Part shown: positions 45,705 to 52,590 of the stretch, in pieces
How the letters are laid out: every line of letters begins with the position of its first letter
How positions within the stretch are numbered: the stretch's first letter is position 1
Source: Candidatus Saccharibacteria bacterium CG_4_10_14_0_2_um_filter_52_9
GTDB taxonomy: Bacteria > Actinomycetota > Acidimicrobiia > Acidimicrobiales > RAAP-2
Assembly: GCA_903970515.1 (NCBI GenBank)
Contig: CAJCJA010000036.1
Coordinates: 42,986 to 106,985, forward strand
Reading direction: 5' to 3'
DNA: 64,000 nucleotides
The notes under the pieces: generated by a model
Databases searched by the model: none
What the model was told of the DNA's origin: nothing
What the model saw: the letters and a program-made list of their open reading frames with translations, nothing else
Translations under genes and position numbers: made by a program

Positions 45705-46367
45705 ATGAGTTCCGTCCCCCTGGCGCAGACTCCTGCCCCCACGCAACGCCCGCTGCTTCGCGGGTGGTTGCACGTCGGGGGCGCGATCGTCCTGCTCAGT
45801 TGCTCACCCATATTGTTCGTGCACGCGCGCACGGACGCTCAGGTGGGCTGGCTTCTTTGTTACGTCGTGGGCGTGGGATCGATGATGGTCACGAGCGCGC
45901 TCTTTCATCGGGGTAACTGGTCGCCGACGTGGCGGCGAATCTGGAAACGAGCCGATCACTCCGCGATCTTTCTCGCCATCACCGGAAGCTATCTCGCGAT
46001 CGCCGGCTTGACGATGCACGGCAACATCCGTCTCGTCCTGCTCCTCGTCATTGGACTCGGCACTGCGCTCGGTATCACCGTGCGCCAACTCGCACTCGGT
46101 GCGGGTGAGTGGGTCAACACCCTGCCGTACCTGATCGTCGGTTGGGCCGCCGTCGCAGTGATGCCACAGATCTATCGAGGTGGTGGTCCCACCTGTTTCG
46201 CGCTCGTCGTCGCGGGCGGGCTCGCCTACTCCATAGGCGCGGTCTTCTACGGCGCCAAGCGACCAAAACTCGCACCTCAGGTCTTTGGCTATCACGAGTT
46301 GTTTCACGCCTTCACGCTGATTGGGGCGGGACTGCACTTCGCCGCGCTCTACGTCGCGCTTCGCTAA
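45705..46367 (+). CDS. Hemolysin III / YqfA family membrane protein
   Basis: 220-aa integral membrane protein with about seven TM helices. The family motif TSALFHRGNWSPTWRRIWKRADHSAIFLAI (Ser-His, Asp-His) and C-terminal GYHELFHAFTLIGAGLHF give the conserved metal-binding residues of the PAQR/HlyIII group. Function in bacteria is not settled; activities in membrane fluidity have been proposed for relatives. Its stop codon lies within the first unit of a 68-bp tandem repeat. Confidence 0.93.
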   Translation: MSSVPLAQTPAPTQRPLLRGWLHVGGAIVLLSCSPILFVHARTDAQVGWLLCYVVGVGSMMVTSALFHRGNWSPTWRRIWKRADHSAIFLAITGSYLAIAGLTMHGNIRLVLLLVIGLGTALGITVRQLALGAGEWVNTLPYLIVGWAAVAVMPQIYRGGGPTCFALVVAGGLAYSIGAVFYGAKRPKLAPQVFGYHELFHAFTLIGAGLHFAALYVALR

Positions 46368-46498
46368 CTAATGGTGCAGCGGCGGCACCACGTTGAAGTG
46401 CACGAGCATCGGCGTGGCGCGGCGCGCACCGCTAACTAGTGGTGCAGCGGCGGCACCACGTTGAAGTGCACGAGCATCGGCGCGGCGCGGCGCGCACC
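46363..46498. repeat. 68-bp tandem direct duplication
   Basis: Two head-to-tail 68-bp units (46363-46430 and 46431-46498) differ at only two positions. The second unit contains the stop and last ~20 codons of the histidine phosphatase gene; the first unit contains the hemolysin III stop. Each unit holds both a plus-strand TAA and a minus-strand TAG three bases apart, so the duplication copied the convergent gene junction. Each also has a TGGTGC/GCACCA hairpin. Because 68 is not a multiple of 3, the extra copy is not translated as an extension. Confidence 0.95.
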
Positions 46499-47032
46499 GA
46501 TCGTCGTGATCGAACCATTGTCCAGCCGAGTTCGCCACGCGACGGACCCCGCGACACCGAGCGCCCATACGACCGCCGACTTGATCGGCGACACGTGACT
46601 CACGATCGCCAGGTGCTTGTGGCTCTCGAACAAAAGACTCTCGGGATCGGCGAGTAGCGTGTCGAGTTCTGCGTGCACCCGCGCGTCCACTGACGCGAGT
46701 GACTCACCGTGACCGAGGGCGAGCTCGTGATCGGATTCGAACGCCCTCCATTGCTCCGCGCTCACGACGCTGATTGGTTCGCCCTCGAGCTCACCGTAAT
46801 CAACTTCGATGAAGGACTCCTTTACCTCGAAAGGCACGTTGGGCAGCGCCAATTGCGCCGTCTCGCGAGCACGATCGAGCGGTGACACCCACACCTCTTG
46901 CACTCCGTCGAGCAAGGGACGCAACGCCCTCGCCTGACGGGCACCGAGTTCGGTCAGTTGGGGATTGCTGCGACCGACGAGCAGACCCTGGGCGTTCGTC
47001 GTCGTCTGGCCGTGACGCACGAGGATGATCAC
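46436..47032 (-). CDS. Histidine phosphatase family protein
   Basis: About 198-aa phosphoglycerate-mutase-like phosphatase. The RHG motif is LVRHGQTTTNAQG, with SPLDRARETAQLAL, the proton-donor segment VDYGELEG and the second His in VSHVSPIKSAV. In mycobacteria a homologous domain is fused to RNase HI and encoded next to a C4 zinc-ribbon gene (Rv2228c/Rv2229c); here only the phosphatase half is present. The GTG start at 47032 overlaps the zinc-ribbon stop by 4 nt. Confidence 0.9.
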   Translation of the reverse strand: MIILVRHGQTTTNAQGLLVGRSNPQLTELGARQARALRPLLDGVQEVWVSPLDRARETAQLALPNVPFEVKESFIEVDYGELEGEPISVVSAEQWRAFESDHELALGHGESLASVDARVHAELDTLLADPESLLFESHKHLAIVSHVSPIKSAVVWALGVAGSVAWRTRLDNGSITTIGARRAAPMLVHFNVVPPLHH

Positions 47033-47739
47033 GCCAGCAACAACCTTCCACACTCGGGACACGCCATAAACGAATCAGCGGGTTGGGACTTCCAACGATC
47101 GAGGTCGAGTGGGGAGAGCGCGATGCGACAGCCGTCACAACGACCCGCGTCGACGAGGGCGGCTCCCGACGTACCGGCGCGCACGAGCGCCGCGTCGTAG
47201 CGCGACAACACCGCACTCGACACGTGCAGCGCCTTCTCCTGGCGTTGCGCGCGCAACGAGACGAGCTCATCATCGAGTGTCTGCTGGAGTTCCAAGATTG
47301 ATGATTGGAGTGACGTCCGACGCGCGACACCGGGCTGGGCGCGTTCTTTGATGCGGGCGACCACTTCTTGGAGAGGTTCGAGCGCCAACAGCAACTCGAG
47401 TTCACGGTCCTCGCTCACCGCGAGCAGGGCCCTCACGTGATCGAGTTCGCCAGAGATAGCAGCGAGTTCGCGAGCGTTCGCCGTCGATGCGGCGAGCCTT
47501 GCCGAGAGGTCCGACGCCCGCGTGCGCAATCGATCAGCTTCTTTGGCCGCGTCGTCGTAGGCGTGTTCCACCGGCGAGAGCGCGTCCTCCGCCTCGTGCA
47601 GCGACTTCAGTAGTGAGCGCAACTCTTCTTCCACGTTTTTGAGTTCCTCGAGCTCGGGTAGATGGTTTCGCTGCGCACTCACGCGTTCGATCCAGCGGTC
47701 CGCCTCCATCAACTCGCGCACCGCGTCGCTCTCGCTCAC
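47029..47739 (-). CDS. C4-type zinc-ribbon coiled-coil protein (CT398/DUF164-like)
   Basis: 236-aa protein: a long helical coiled coil (about residues 15-175) followed by a zinc ribbon with CDGCRIALSP and CPECGRLLL. Homologues are widespread in actinobacteria and near histidine phosphatase/RNase HI and Nif3-type genes. The biochemical role is unknown. I took the GTG at 47739, which overlaps the Nudix stop by 4 nt; the open frame further upstream is inside the Nudix gene. It is the fourth of five coupled genes. Confidence 0.9.
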   Translation of the reverse strand: MSESDAVRELMEADRWIERVSAQRNHLPELEELKNVEEELRSLLKSLHEAEDALSPVEHAYDDAAKEADRLRTRASDLSARLAASTANARELAAISGELDHVRALLAVSEDRELELLLALEPLQEVVARIKERAQPGVARRTSLQSSILELQQTLDDELVSLRAQRQEKALHVSSAVLSRYDAALVRAGTSGAALVDAGRCDGCRIALSPLDLDRWKSQPADSFMACPECGRLLLA

Positions 47740-48290
47740 GGAGCCAAGTCTGGCACGTCGTGGTCGGCGTACCACCGTGCGAGCTTCGCGAGCGCTGGTA
47801 CGAGTGCCGGTTCGCAACGTTCCTCGGCTCCCGCAAAACTGAACCAGTAGACGTGTGGACTCTCTCCCTCGGGTGGCGACGGTTCGAGCGGCGGTGCTCG
47901 CAACACGTAACGAAGGTCGTAGTGGGTATGACCTCGAGGACCCGGATGCACGTCGACGTGAAACAAGAGCGGGGGCACGAGTGGAGCGAGCGCGAGTCCC
48001 GTCTCCTCCGTCGATTCGCGCAACGCTGCGTGCTCGGCGCTTTCGCCGTTGTCAACATGCCCGCCGGGTTGGACCCATATACCTAGACGCCGGTGGCGAT
48101 GCAGCACCACGCCCCTTGAAGAGACAACGAATCCCGAGGCGGTCACGTGATGGTCGTTGAGTCGCTCATCGAATGGGTCGCTGGCCCACGTCAAGCGGTC
48201 CAAGGTAGCTCGGATCGACGTCGACTCTCGTTCGTCGACCGGCTCGATACGAGTGATGTGTCCACGAAGTTCGTCGTAGCGATCCATCAC
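47736..48290 (-). CDS. Nudix hydrolase
   Basis: 184-aa hydrolase of nucleoside diphosphate-linked compounds. The Nudix box is complete: GHVDNGESAEHAALRESTEETGL, with the metal-binding REsxEExG. An N-terminal extension of about 55 residues precedes it. The substrate cannot be predicted. It overlaps the zinc-ribbon and PPOX-type genes by 4 nt on each side. Confidence 0.92.
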   Translation of the reverse strand: MMDRYDELRGHITRIEPVDERESTSIRATLDRLTWASDPFDERLNDHHVTASGFVVSSRGVVLHRHRRLGIWVQPGGHVDNGESAEHAALRESTEETGLALAPLVPPLLFHVDVHPGPRGHTHYDLRYVLRAPPLEPSPPEGESPHVYWFSFAGAEERCEPALVPALAKLARWYADHDVPDLAP

Positions 48291-48952
48291 TGCTGGTCGA
48301 GAAGGCGTCGCACTGACGCCGGGAGCGGTACCGTGCCGCTCGACATCGCACCGTCGTTGCTCGCGACCGGTTCGCCAAAACTGAGTCGCGCGGGTACGGT
48401 ACCCGACCAGATCGGAAGCGCGAGATCCTCAGGCGCATCGTCGGTCGGACCCGAGGAAAGTTTCGCCGACGCCTCGTCGATGCTCACCGCGATGACCAAG
48501 GTGAGGCGCATCTCCTGATCAGTCGTGGGACGCACCTCGCGAGCACGACCCGCCAGTACGGCGTCAATGAACAGATCGAGGGCTCGTCGTTTCTCGTCGC
48601 CCTCGACGGCGCGGACGCCACCCACGACGACGACCGAGCGGTAGGCAATGGACGACTCGAAGCCACTGCGCGCGAGACGCAGACCGTCATAGATCGTGAC
48701 CGCACAACTCACTCGTCCCGCCTCGAGTATGGAACGAAACATCGCGTTCGAGGGACTCCCGTGGAGATAGAGCGTGCGAGCGTCGCGGGCGTGCAACGTC
48801 GGTACCGTCATCGCGAGACCGTTCACGACGCCTGCGACGTGGCACAGACGCGCCTCGTCGAGAATCGAGAAAATGGTCGCTTCGTCGTAGCGAGCCTTCG
48901 CCACGCGACGACGTACCTTGGTGTACGGCCCGGGACCGAGGTCCGAACTCAT
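48287..48952 (-). CDS. Pyridoxamine 5'-phosphate oxidase-family protein (FMN-binding split barrel)
   Basis: 221-aa protein resembling the NimA/Pyridox_ox_2 group: RVAKARYDEATIFSILDEARLCHVAGVVNG, YLHGSPSNAMFRSI, SCAVTIYDGLRLARSGFESSIAYRSVVVVG. Such proteins bind FMN or heme and may reduce nitro compounds or act on pyridoxal derivatives. The ATG at 48952 overlaps the PhzF-like stop by 4 nt; the upstream open frame lies within that gene and was discarded. Confidence 0.87.
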   Translation of the reverse strand: MSSDLGPGPYTKVRRRVAKARYDEATIFSILDEARLCHVAGVVNGLAMTVPTLHARDARTLYLHGSPSNAMFRSILEAGRVSCAVTIYDGLRLARSGFESSIAYRSVVVVGGVRAVEGDEKRRALDLFIDAVLAGRAREVRPTTDQEMRLTLVIAVSIDEASAKLSSGPTDDAPEDLALPIWSGTVPARLSFGEPVASNDGAMSSGTVPLPASVRRLLDQQ

Positions 48953-49773
48953 GCGCGTAAGTCGCCGCCAAAGAACGTCCTCGCGAGTCCCGCGACCTCG
49001 ACGTTTTTCTCGAAGAGTCGCGCGTGCATGACGCCACCGCGCGCCGAAGCTTGACGAACCGACACGACGGGCGAGCCTGTCTTTTCGACCCACCACGGCG
49101 ACACCGAGCACATCGCGCTGCCGGTGACGTGGTCCTCGGCGAGGCCGAGACGTGGCGCGAACACGCGTATCGACACGTCGACGTCGGGTCCGCCGTGGCA
49201 CGCCGCAATCACCAATGAACTCGGCACGAGAAACAGACTCATTGGATCGACCGCGAGTCCACAGAGCGTCTCGTAGTCCTGCACCACGGCGAGGACGCTC
49301 TGCGCTCCCGCTTGGTAGACCTCTTGAACGGGACCCAACGTCCCATTCAACACGGATTCGTCCAGCGGCTCGATGTAGGAGCGAGGCAGGTCAACGCCCA
49401 GCATGCCGTCACGGAGCCGGCGCCCCGAGAGGACCCCCGAGCGAGTCTGAAAGTAGAACTCGCCACCCGGTACGCCGAGTTCAGTCAACAAGACGTGCAG
49501 GGTCGCGAGCGTCGCGTGACCGCAGAGATCCACTTCGACCGTCGGCGTGAACCAACGAAGCGACCACGTGTCACCAACGCGGCGAATGAAGGCCGTCTCC
49601 GAGACGCCGAGTTCGAAGGCGATCTGTTGGAGCTCGTAATCCTCCATTGGCCGCTCTAGCAAGACGACGACCGCCGGGTTCCCGCGTTCCGCGGTGCCGA
49701 TGAATGCGTCAACCCACCAAAGACGGTGACCAAAACTCACGTTGACCGATTCCACCACCAGAGCCTGCCACAT
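48949..49773 (-). CDS. PhzF family isomerase/epimerase
   Basis: 274-aa protein of the diaminopimelate epimerase-like fold. Characteristic segments: WWVDAFIGTAERGNPAVVVLL, LGVSETAFI with the catalytic-type Glu, WFTPTVEVDLCGHATLA, and the C-terminal ITGSAMCSVSP-like VTGSAMCSVSPWWVEK. It is not necessarily tied to phenazine synthesis, since other phz genes are absent. It heads a five-gene run joined by 4-nt overlaps. The N-terminus is uncertain; starts 6-12 codons later are possible. Confidence 0.9.
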   Translation of the reverse strand: MWQALVVESVNVSFGHRLWWVDAFIGTAERGNPAVVVLLERPMEDYELQQIAFELGVSETAFIRRVGDTWSLRWFTPTVEVDLCGHATLATLHVLLTELGVPGGEFYFQTRSGVLSGRRLRDGMLGVDLPRSYIEPLDESVLNGTLGPVQEVYQAGAQSVLAVVQDYETLCGLAVDPMSLFLVPSSLVIAACHGGPDVDVSIRVFAPRLGLAEDHVTGSAMCSVSPWWVEKTGSPVVSVRQASARGGVMHARLFEKNVEVAGLARTFFGGDLRA

Positions 49774-49803
49774 CGAGCATCACGTACGACGTAGGGTTTT
49801 GAA

Positions 49804-50616
49804 GTGCGTGTCGCGACGTTTAACCTTCACGCCGGCGTCGACGGATGGGGTCGCCCCTCGAACGCCCTCGAACACGCGTGCGAGCTGGGCGCCGACGTGC
49901 TCGTCTGTCCCGAAACGTGGCGTGGCGACGACGGGACCGATTTCGTCGCCACGATCGAGCGTCGCCTCGCGATGCACGGACTCTTCGTCCCTCTCGCGCG
50001 AGCCCAGCGCGTCACGAGCGGACGCGGCCCGCGATCTTGGCAACCAGTGCTCGCCCACTTCACCGGTGAACGAGGACTCTATTTCAATGAATATCGGGTA
50101 CCCAAGCCCCTCCAACGAAGGGCTCGCGATAATGTCGCGTCCGTCGAGACTGGCGAATGGGGTCTTGGGTTCTTCACGACCCTGCCCATCACGTCGATAC
50201 ACAGCGAACCCATCGAACGTCTGAAACGCGAGAAGTCGCGTCGAGCCCTCATCGTCGCCGAACTGCTGCTCGACGAGCAGGCCTTTCATCTCCTCGCCGT
50301 GCACGGGGCCCACTTGACGCACGGCTCGTATCGCCAGTATCGACGCATCAACGCGATCGCGGCGACCCTCGATCCAGCGCTACCCGTCATCCTCGCGGGT
50401 GACTTCAATTGCTGGCGTCCACTTCTTCGGATCCTCTTGCCCGGCTGGACGACGCTCGTGCGCACTCGGACCTGGCCCGCACGCCATCCCCACAGTCAGA
50501 TCGACCACATCTTGGGGAGGGGGCCGTGGGAAAAGCTTGGGGGTAACGCGACCGACGGCGGCAGCGATCACCGCGCGCTCGTCGCCGAAGTCCGACTTCG
50601 CGCGCAGAACGCCTAG
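49804..50616 (+). CDS. Endonuclease/exonuclease/phosphatase (EEP) family hydrolase
   Basis: 270-aa metal-dependent hydrolase. EEP motifs: VATFNLHAGVD, LVCPETW with the metal Glu, VHGAHLTHG, LAGDFNCW and the closing GGSDHRALVAE. No signal peptide, so cytoplasmic. Substrate (nucleic acid or phospho-lipid/inositol) unknown. GTG start; divergent from the PhzF operon with 30 nt between starts. Stop overlaps that of the convergent MDR gene in CTAG. Confidence 0.88.
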   Translation: MRVATFNLHAGVDGWGRPSNALEHACELGADVLVCPETWRGDDGTDFVATIERRLAMHGLFVPLARAQRVTSGRGPRSWQPVLAHFTGERGLYFNEYRVPKPLQRRARDNVASVETGEWGLGFFTTLPITSIHSEPIERLKREKSRRALIVAELLLDEQAFHLLAVHGAHLTHGSYRQYRRINAIAATLDPALPVILAGDFNCWRPLLRILLPGWTTLVRTRTWPARHPHSQIDHILGRGPWEKLGGNATDGGSDHRALVAEVRLRAQNA

Positions 50617-51638
50617 CTCAATTGCACGCTCTCATCGACCACGACCAAGGTCTTGCCGTGGTTGCCGCCCGTGAAGAGCAAATTGAGGGCCTCGGGTGCA
50701 TGCTCGAGTCCCTGGACGAGATGTTCGTGGTGCGCGAGCGTGCCACCAAGGACCATCCCGGCGAGCTCTAATTGGGCTTCGGCGAAGCGCGACGCGAAGT
50801 CGAGCACGAGGAAACCTTCCATGCGTCCTCGACGCACAATTAGCATCGAGGTGTTTGCGATGCCATGGCTCTTTTCCATCGTGTTGTACTGCGAGATCGC
50901 CCCGCACAACACGACGCGCCCCTTCATCGCGATGTTGGACAACACCGCGTCGAGGATCTCGCCACCCACGTTGTCGAAGTAGAGGTCGACACCTTGGGGA
51001 CACGACTCGTGAAGTCGTCGCGCCAAGTGACCTTCGCGGTAGTCGAGACATTCGTCAAAACCGTAGTCCTCGACGACCTCGGCACACTTCTCGGGTCCCC
51101 CCGCGATGCCGATGACCTTCTTCGCGCCACGGGCCTTCGCGATCTGGCCCGCGACCGATCCAGTCGCCCCGGCGGCACCCGAGACGACGACGACGTCACT
51201 CTCGCTCAGCGCGCCCACGTCGATCATCCCGAAGTACGCCGTAATGCCCGTGAGACCCACGACGTTCATCACCGTCGCGAGGTCGAGACCCAGGCCTTTG
51301 GGAATGACGGAGAACTTGTTCGTGTCGTCGGCGATCGCCCATTCCTGCCAACCCGTCACTCCGCTCACGACGTCGCCCACGGTGTAGCGTGCGCTCTTGG
51401 ATTCGACGACCACGCCGGTGCCCCCAGAGCGGATGACGTCACCCAGGCCGATGGGTGGCAGATAGCCCGGCGCGTCATTCATCCACGTTCGAATCGTCGG
51501 GTCAATGGACAACATGCCCACCTTGATCAACGCCTGTCCCGGCCCGCACACGGGTACGGGTGACTCCAACACCGAAGTCGTCGAGTCGTCCACCATGCCC
51601 TCGGGTCGTTGGCGCAAAATTATCTGTCGGTTCGTCAT
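50613..51638 (-). CDS. NADP-dependent MDR-family oxidoreductase (zinc-independent)
   Basis: 341-aa medium-chain dehydrogenase/reductase of the leukotriene-B4-12-hydroxydehydrogenase / YncB type. Nucleotide-binding AAGATGSVAGQIAKARG, CLDYREG, VDLYFDNVGGEILDAVL and GRMEGFLVLDF are typical. The zinc-ligand motif of alcohol dehydrogenases is absent. It probably reduces an enone. Its upstream 95 nt end at the start of a small gene on the other strand. Confidence 0.92.
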   Translation of the reverse strand: MTNRQIILRQRPEGMVDDSTTSVLESPVPVCGPGQALIKVGMLSIDPTIRTWMNDAPGYLPPIGLGDVIRSGGTGVVVESKSARYTVGDVVSGVTGWQEWAIADDTNKFSVIPKGLGLDLATVMNVVGLTGITAYFGMIDVGALSESDVVVVSGAAGATGSVAGQIAKARGAKKVIGIAGGPEKCAEVVEDYGFDECLDYREGHLARRLHESCPQGVDLYFDNVGGEILDAVLSNIAMKGRVVLCGAISQYNTMEKSHGIANTSMLIVRRGRMEGFLVLDFASRFAEAQLELAGMVLGGTLAHHEHLVQGLEHAPEALNLLFTGGNHGKTLVVVDESVQLS

Positions 51639-51733
51639 GTCGCTCCTGAATCGCTCCTGTCACGATAGGTCGACGCCAGCGGCCGTGTGCGAGTACGCCA
51701 TCGAAATTGGTACATTGATGTCGGAGGCGCAAA

Positions 51734-51913
51734 ATGACCCGAGGGAGAAGTCTTCGATCCCAGCTCTACCGTGACGCGAGAATCATGGGCAATGTGCAAG
51801 CGGCGGCGAAGGGTCCCGGTGCGTACGCCAAACGTTACGCGCGACGAAAGACGTACGCGAAGACCAATTCAGCGACGCGGGCGATTTTGCGCGCACTCGG
51901 GCTCTCGCGCTAG
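51734..51913 (+). CDS. Small basic hypothetical protein
   Basis: A 59-aa Arg/Lys/Ala-rich protein: it begins MTRGRSLRSQLYRDARIMGN, continues with AAKGPGAYAKRYARRKTYAK and ends ILRALGLSR. It resembles small basic proteins seen in other actinobacterial genomes, without known function. It starts with ATG in a purine-rich context and its stop TAG overlaps the kdpE stop in CTAG, the same arrangement as longer convergent genes here, which supports it as a real gene. Confidence 0.6.
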   Translation: MTRGRSLRSQLYRDARIMGNVQAAAKGPGAYAKRYARRKTYAKTNSATRAILRALGLSR

Positions 51914-52590
51914 GCGTTCGCGGCGTAAAACCGATAGCCGATGCCGGGCTCGGTGCGAAAATAGCGGGGCCGCGCGGGCTCGGGTTCAAGTTTGCGTCGT
52001 ATCTGGGTCACGTGACGTCGCAGTGACTCCTCCTCGTGCACCAGTTCCGGCCCCCACACCTCGCCGATCAGCGTCGCGTCAGTCACGAGCCGACCCTCGG
52101 AGTTGACGAGCACCTCGAGGATCTTCCACTCGATGGGCGCCAGTTCGACCACTTCGCCGCCTCGGCTCGCCCGACGTTGCACTAGATCGAGAGTAAAGTC
52201 GCTCGTGGTAACGGTGGTGGCCTTGTCGTCGACGGGGCGAAGCGATGCTCGCACCCGCATGATGAGGTCTCCCATAGCGAACGGTTTCGCCAGAAAATCG
52301 TTCGCACCCTCGTCGAGAGCGACCATCTTTTCTGGATCACCGCTGCGCGACGACACGATGATGACGGGCAGTTGGGTCCACGTGCGAAGGGTGCGCAGCA
52401 CCTCGAGACCACTTCGTCCAGGTAATTCCAAGTCCAGGATCACGAGGTCCGGCACCGTGTCGCCAATGAAACGAAGCGCCTCGTCACCACTCTGAGCGGT
52501 CGTGACGAGGAACCCCCGCGCTTCTAGATTCGTTCGCACGGCGCGCAAGATCTGCACCTCATCATCGACGACCAAGATTCGCCCGCTCAT
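51910..52590 (-). CDS. kdpE: KDP operon response regulator KdpE
   Basis: OmpR-type response regulator of 226 aa. Receiver domain: RILVVDDEVQILRAV with the acidic pair, phospho-acceptor Asp in LVILDLELPGRSG, IIVSSRSGDPEKMVALDEGANDFLAKPF with the Lys. The winged-helix C-terminus has LAPIEWKILEVLV and HVTQIRRKLEPEPARPRYFRTEPGIGYRF. I chose the ATG at 52590, which overlaps the kdpD stop by 4 nt (ATGA). It should activate kdpFABC in response to KdpD. Confidence 0.93.
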   Translation of the reverse strand: MSGRILVVDDEVQILRAVRTNLEARGFLVTTAQSGDEALRFIGDTVPDLVILDLELPGRSGLEVLRTLRTWTQLPVIIVSSRSGDPEKMVALDEGANDFLAKPFAMGDLIMRVRASLRPVDDKATTVTTSDFTLDLVQRRASRGGEVVELAPIEWKILEVLVNSEGRLVTDATLIGEVWGPELVHEEESLRRHVTQIRRKLEPEPARPRYFRTEPGIGYRFYAANA

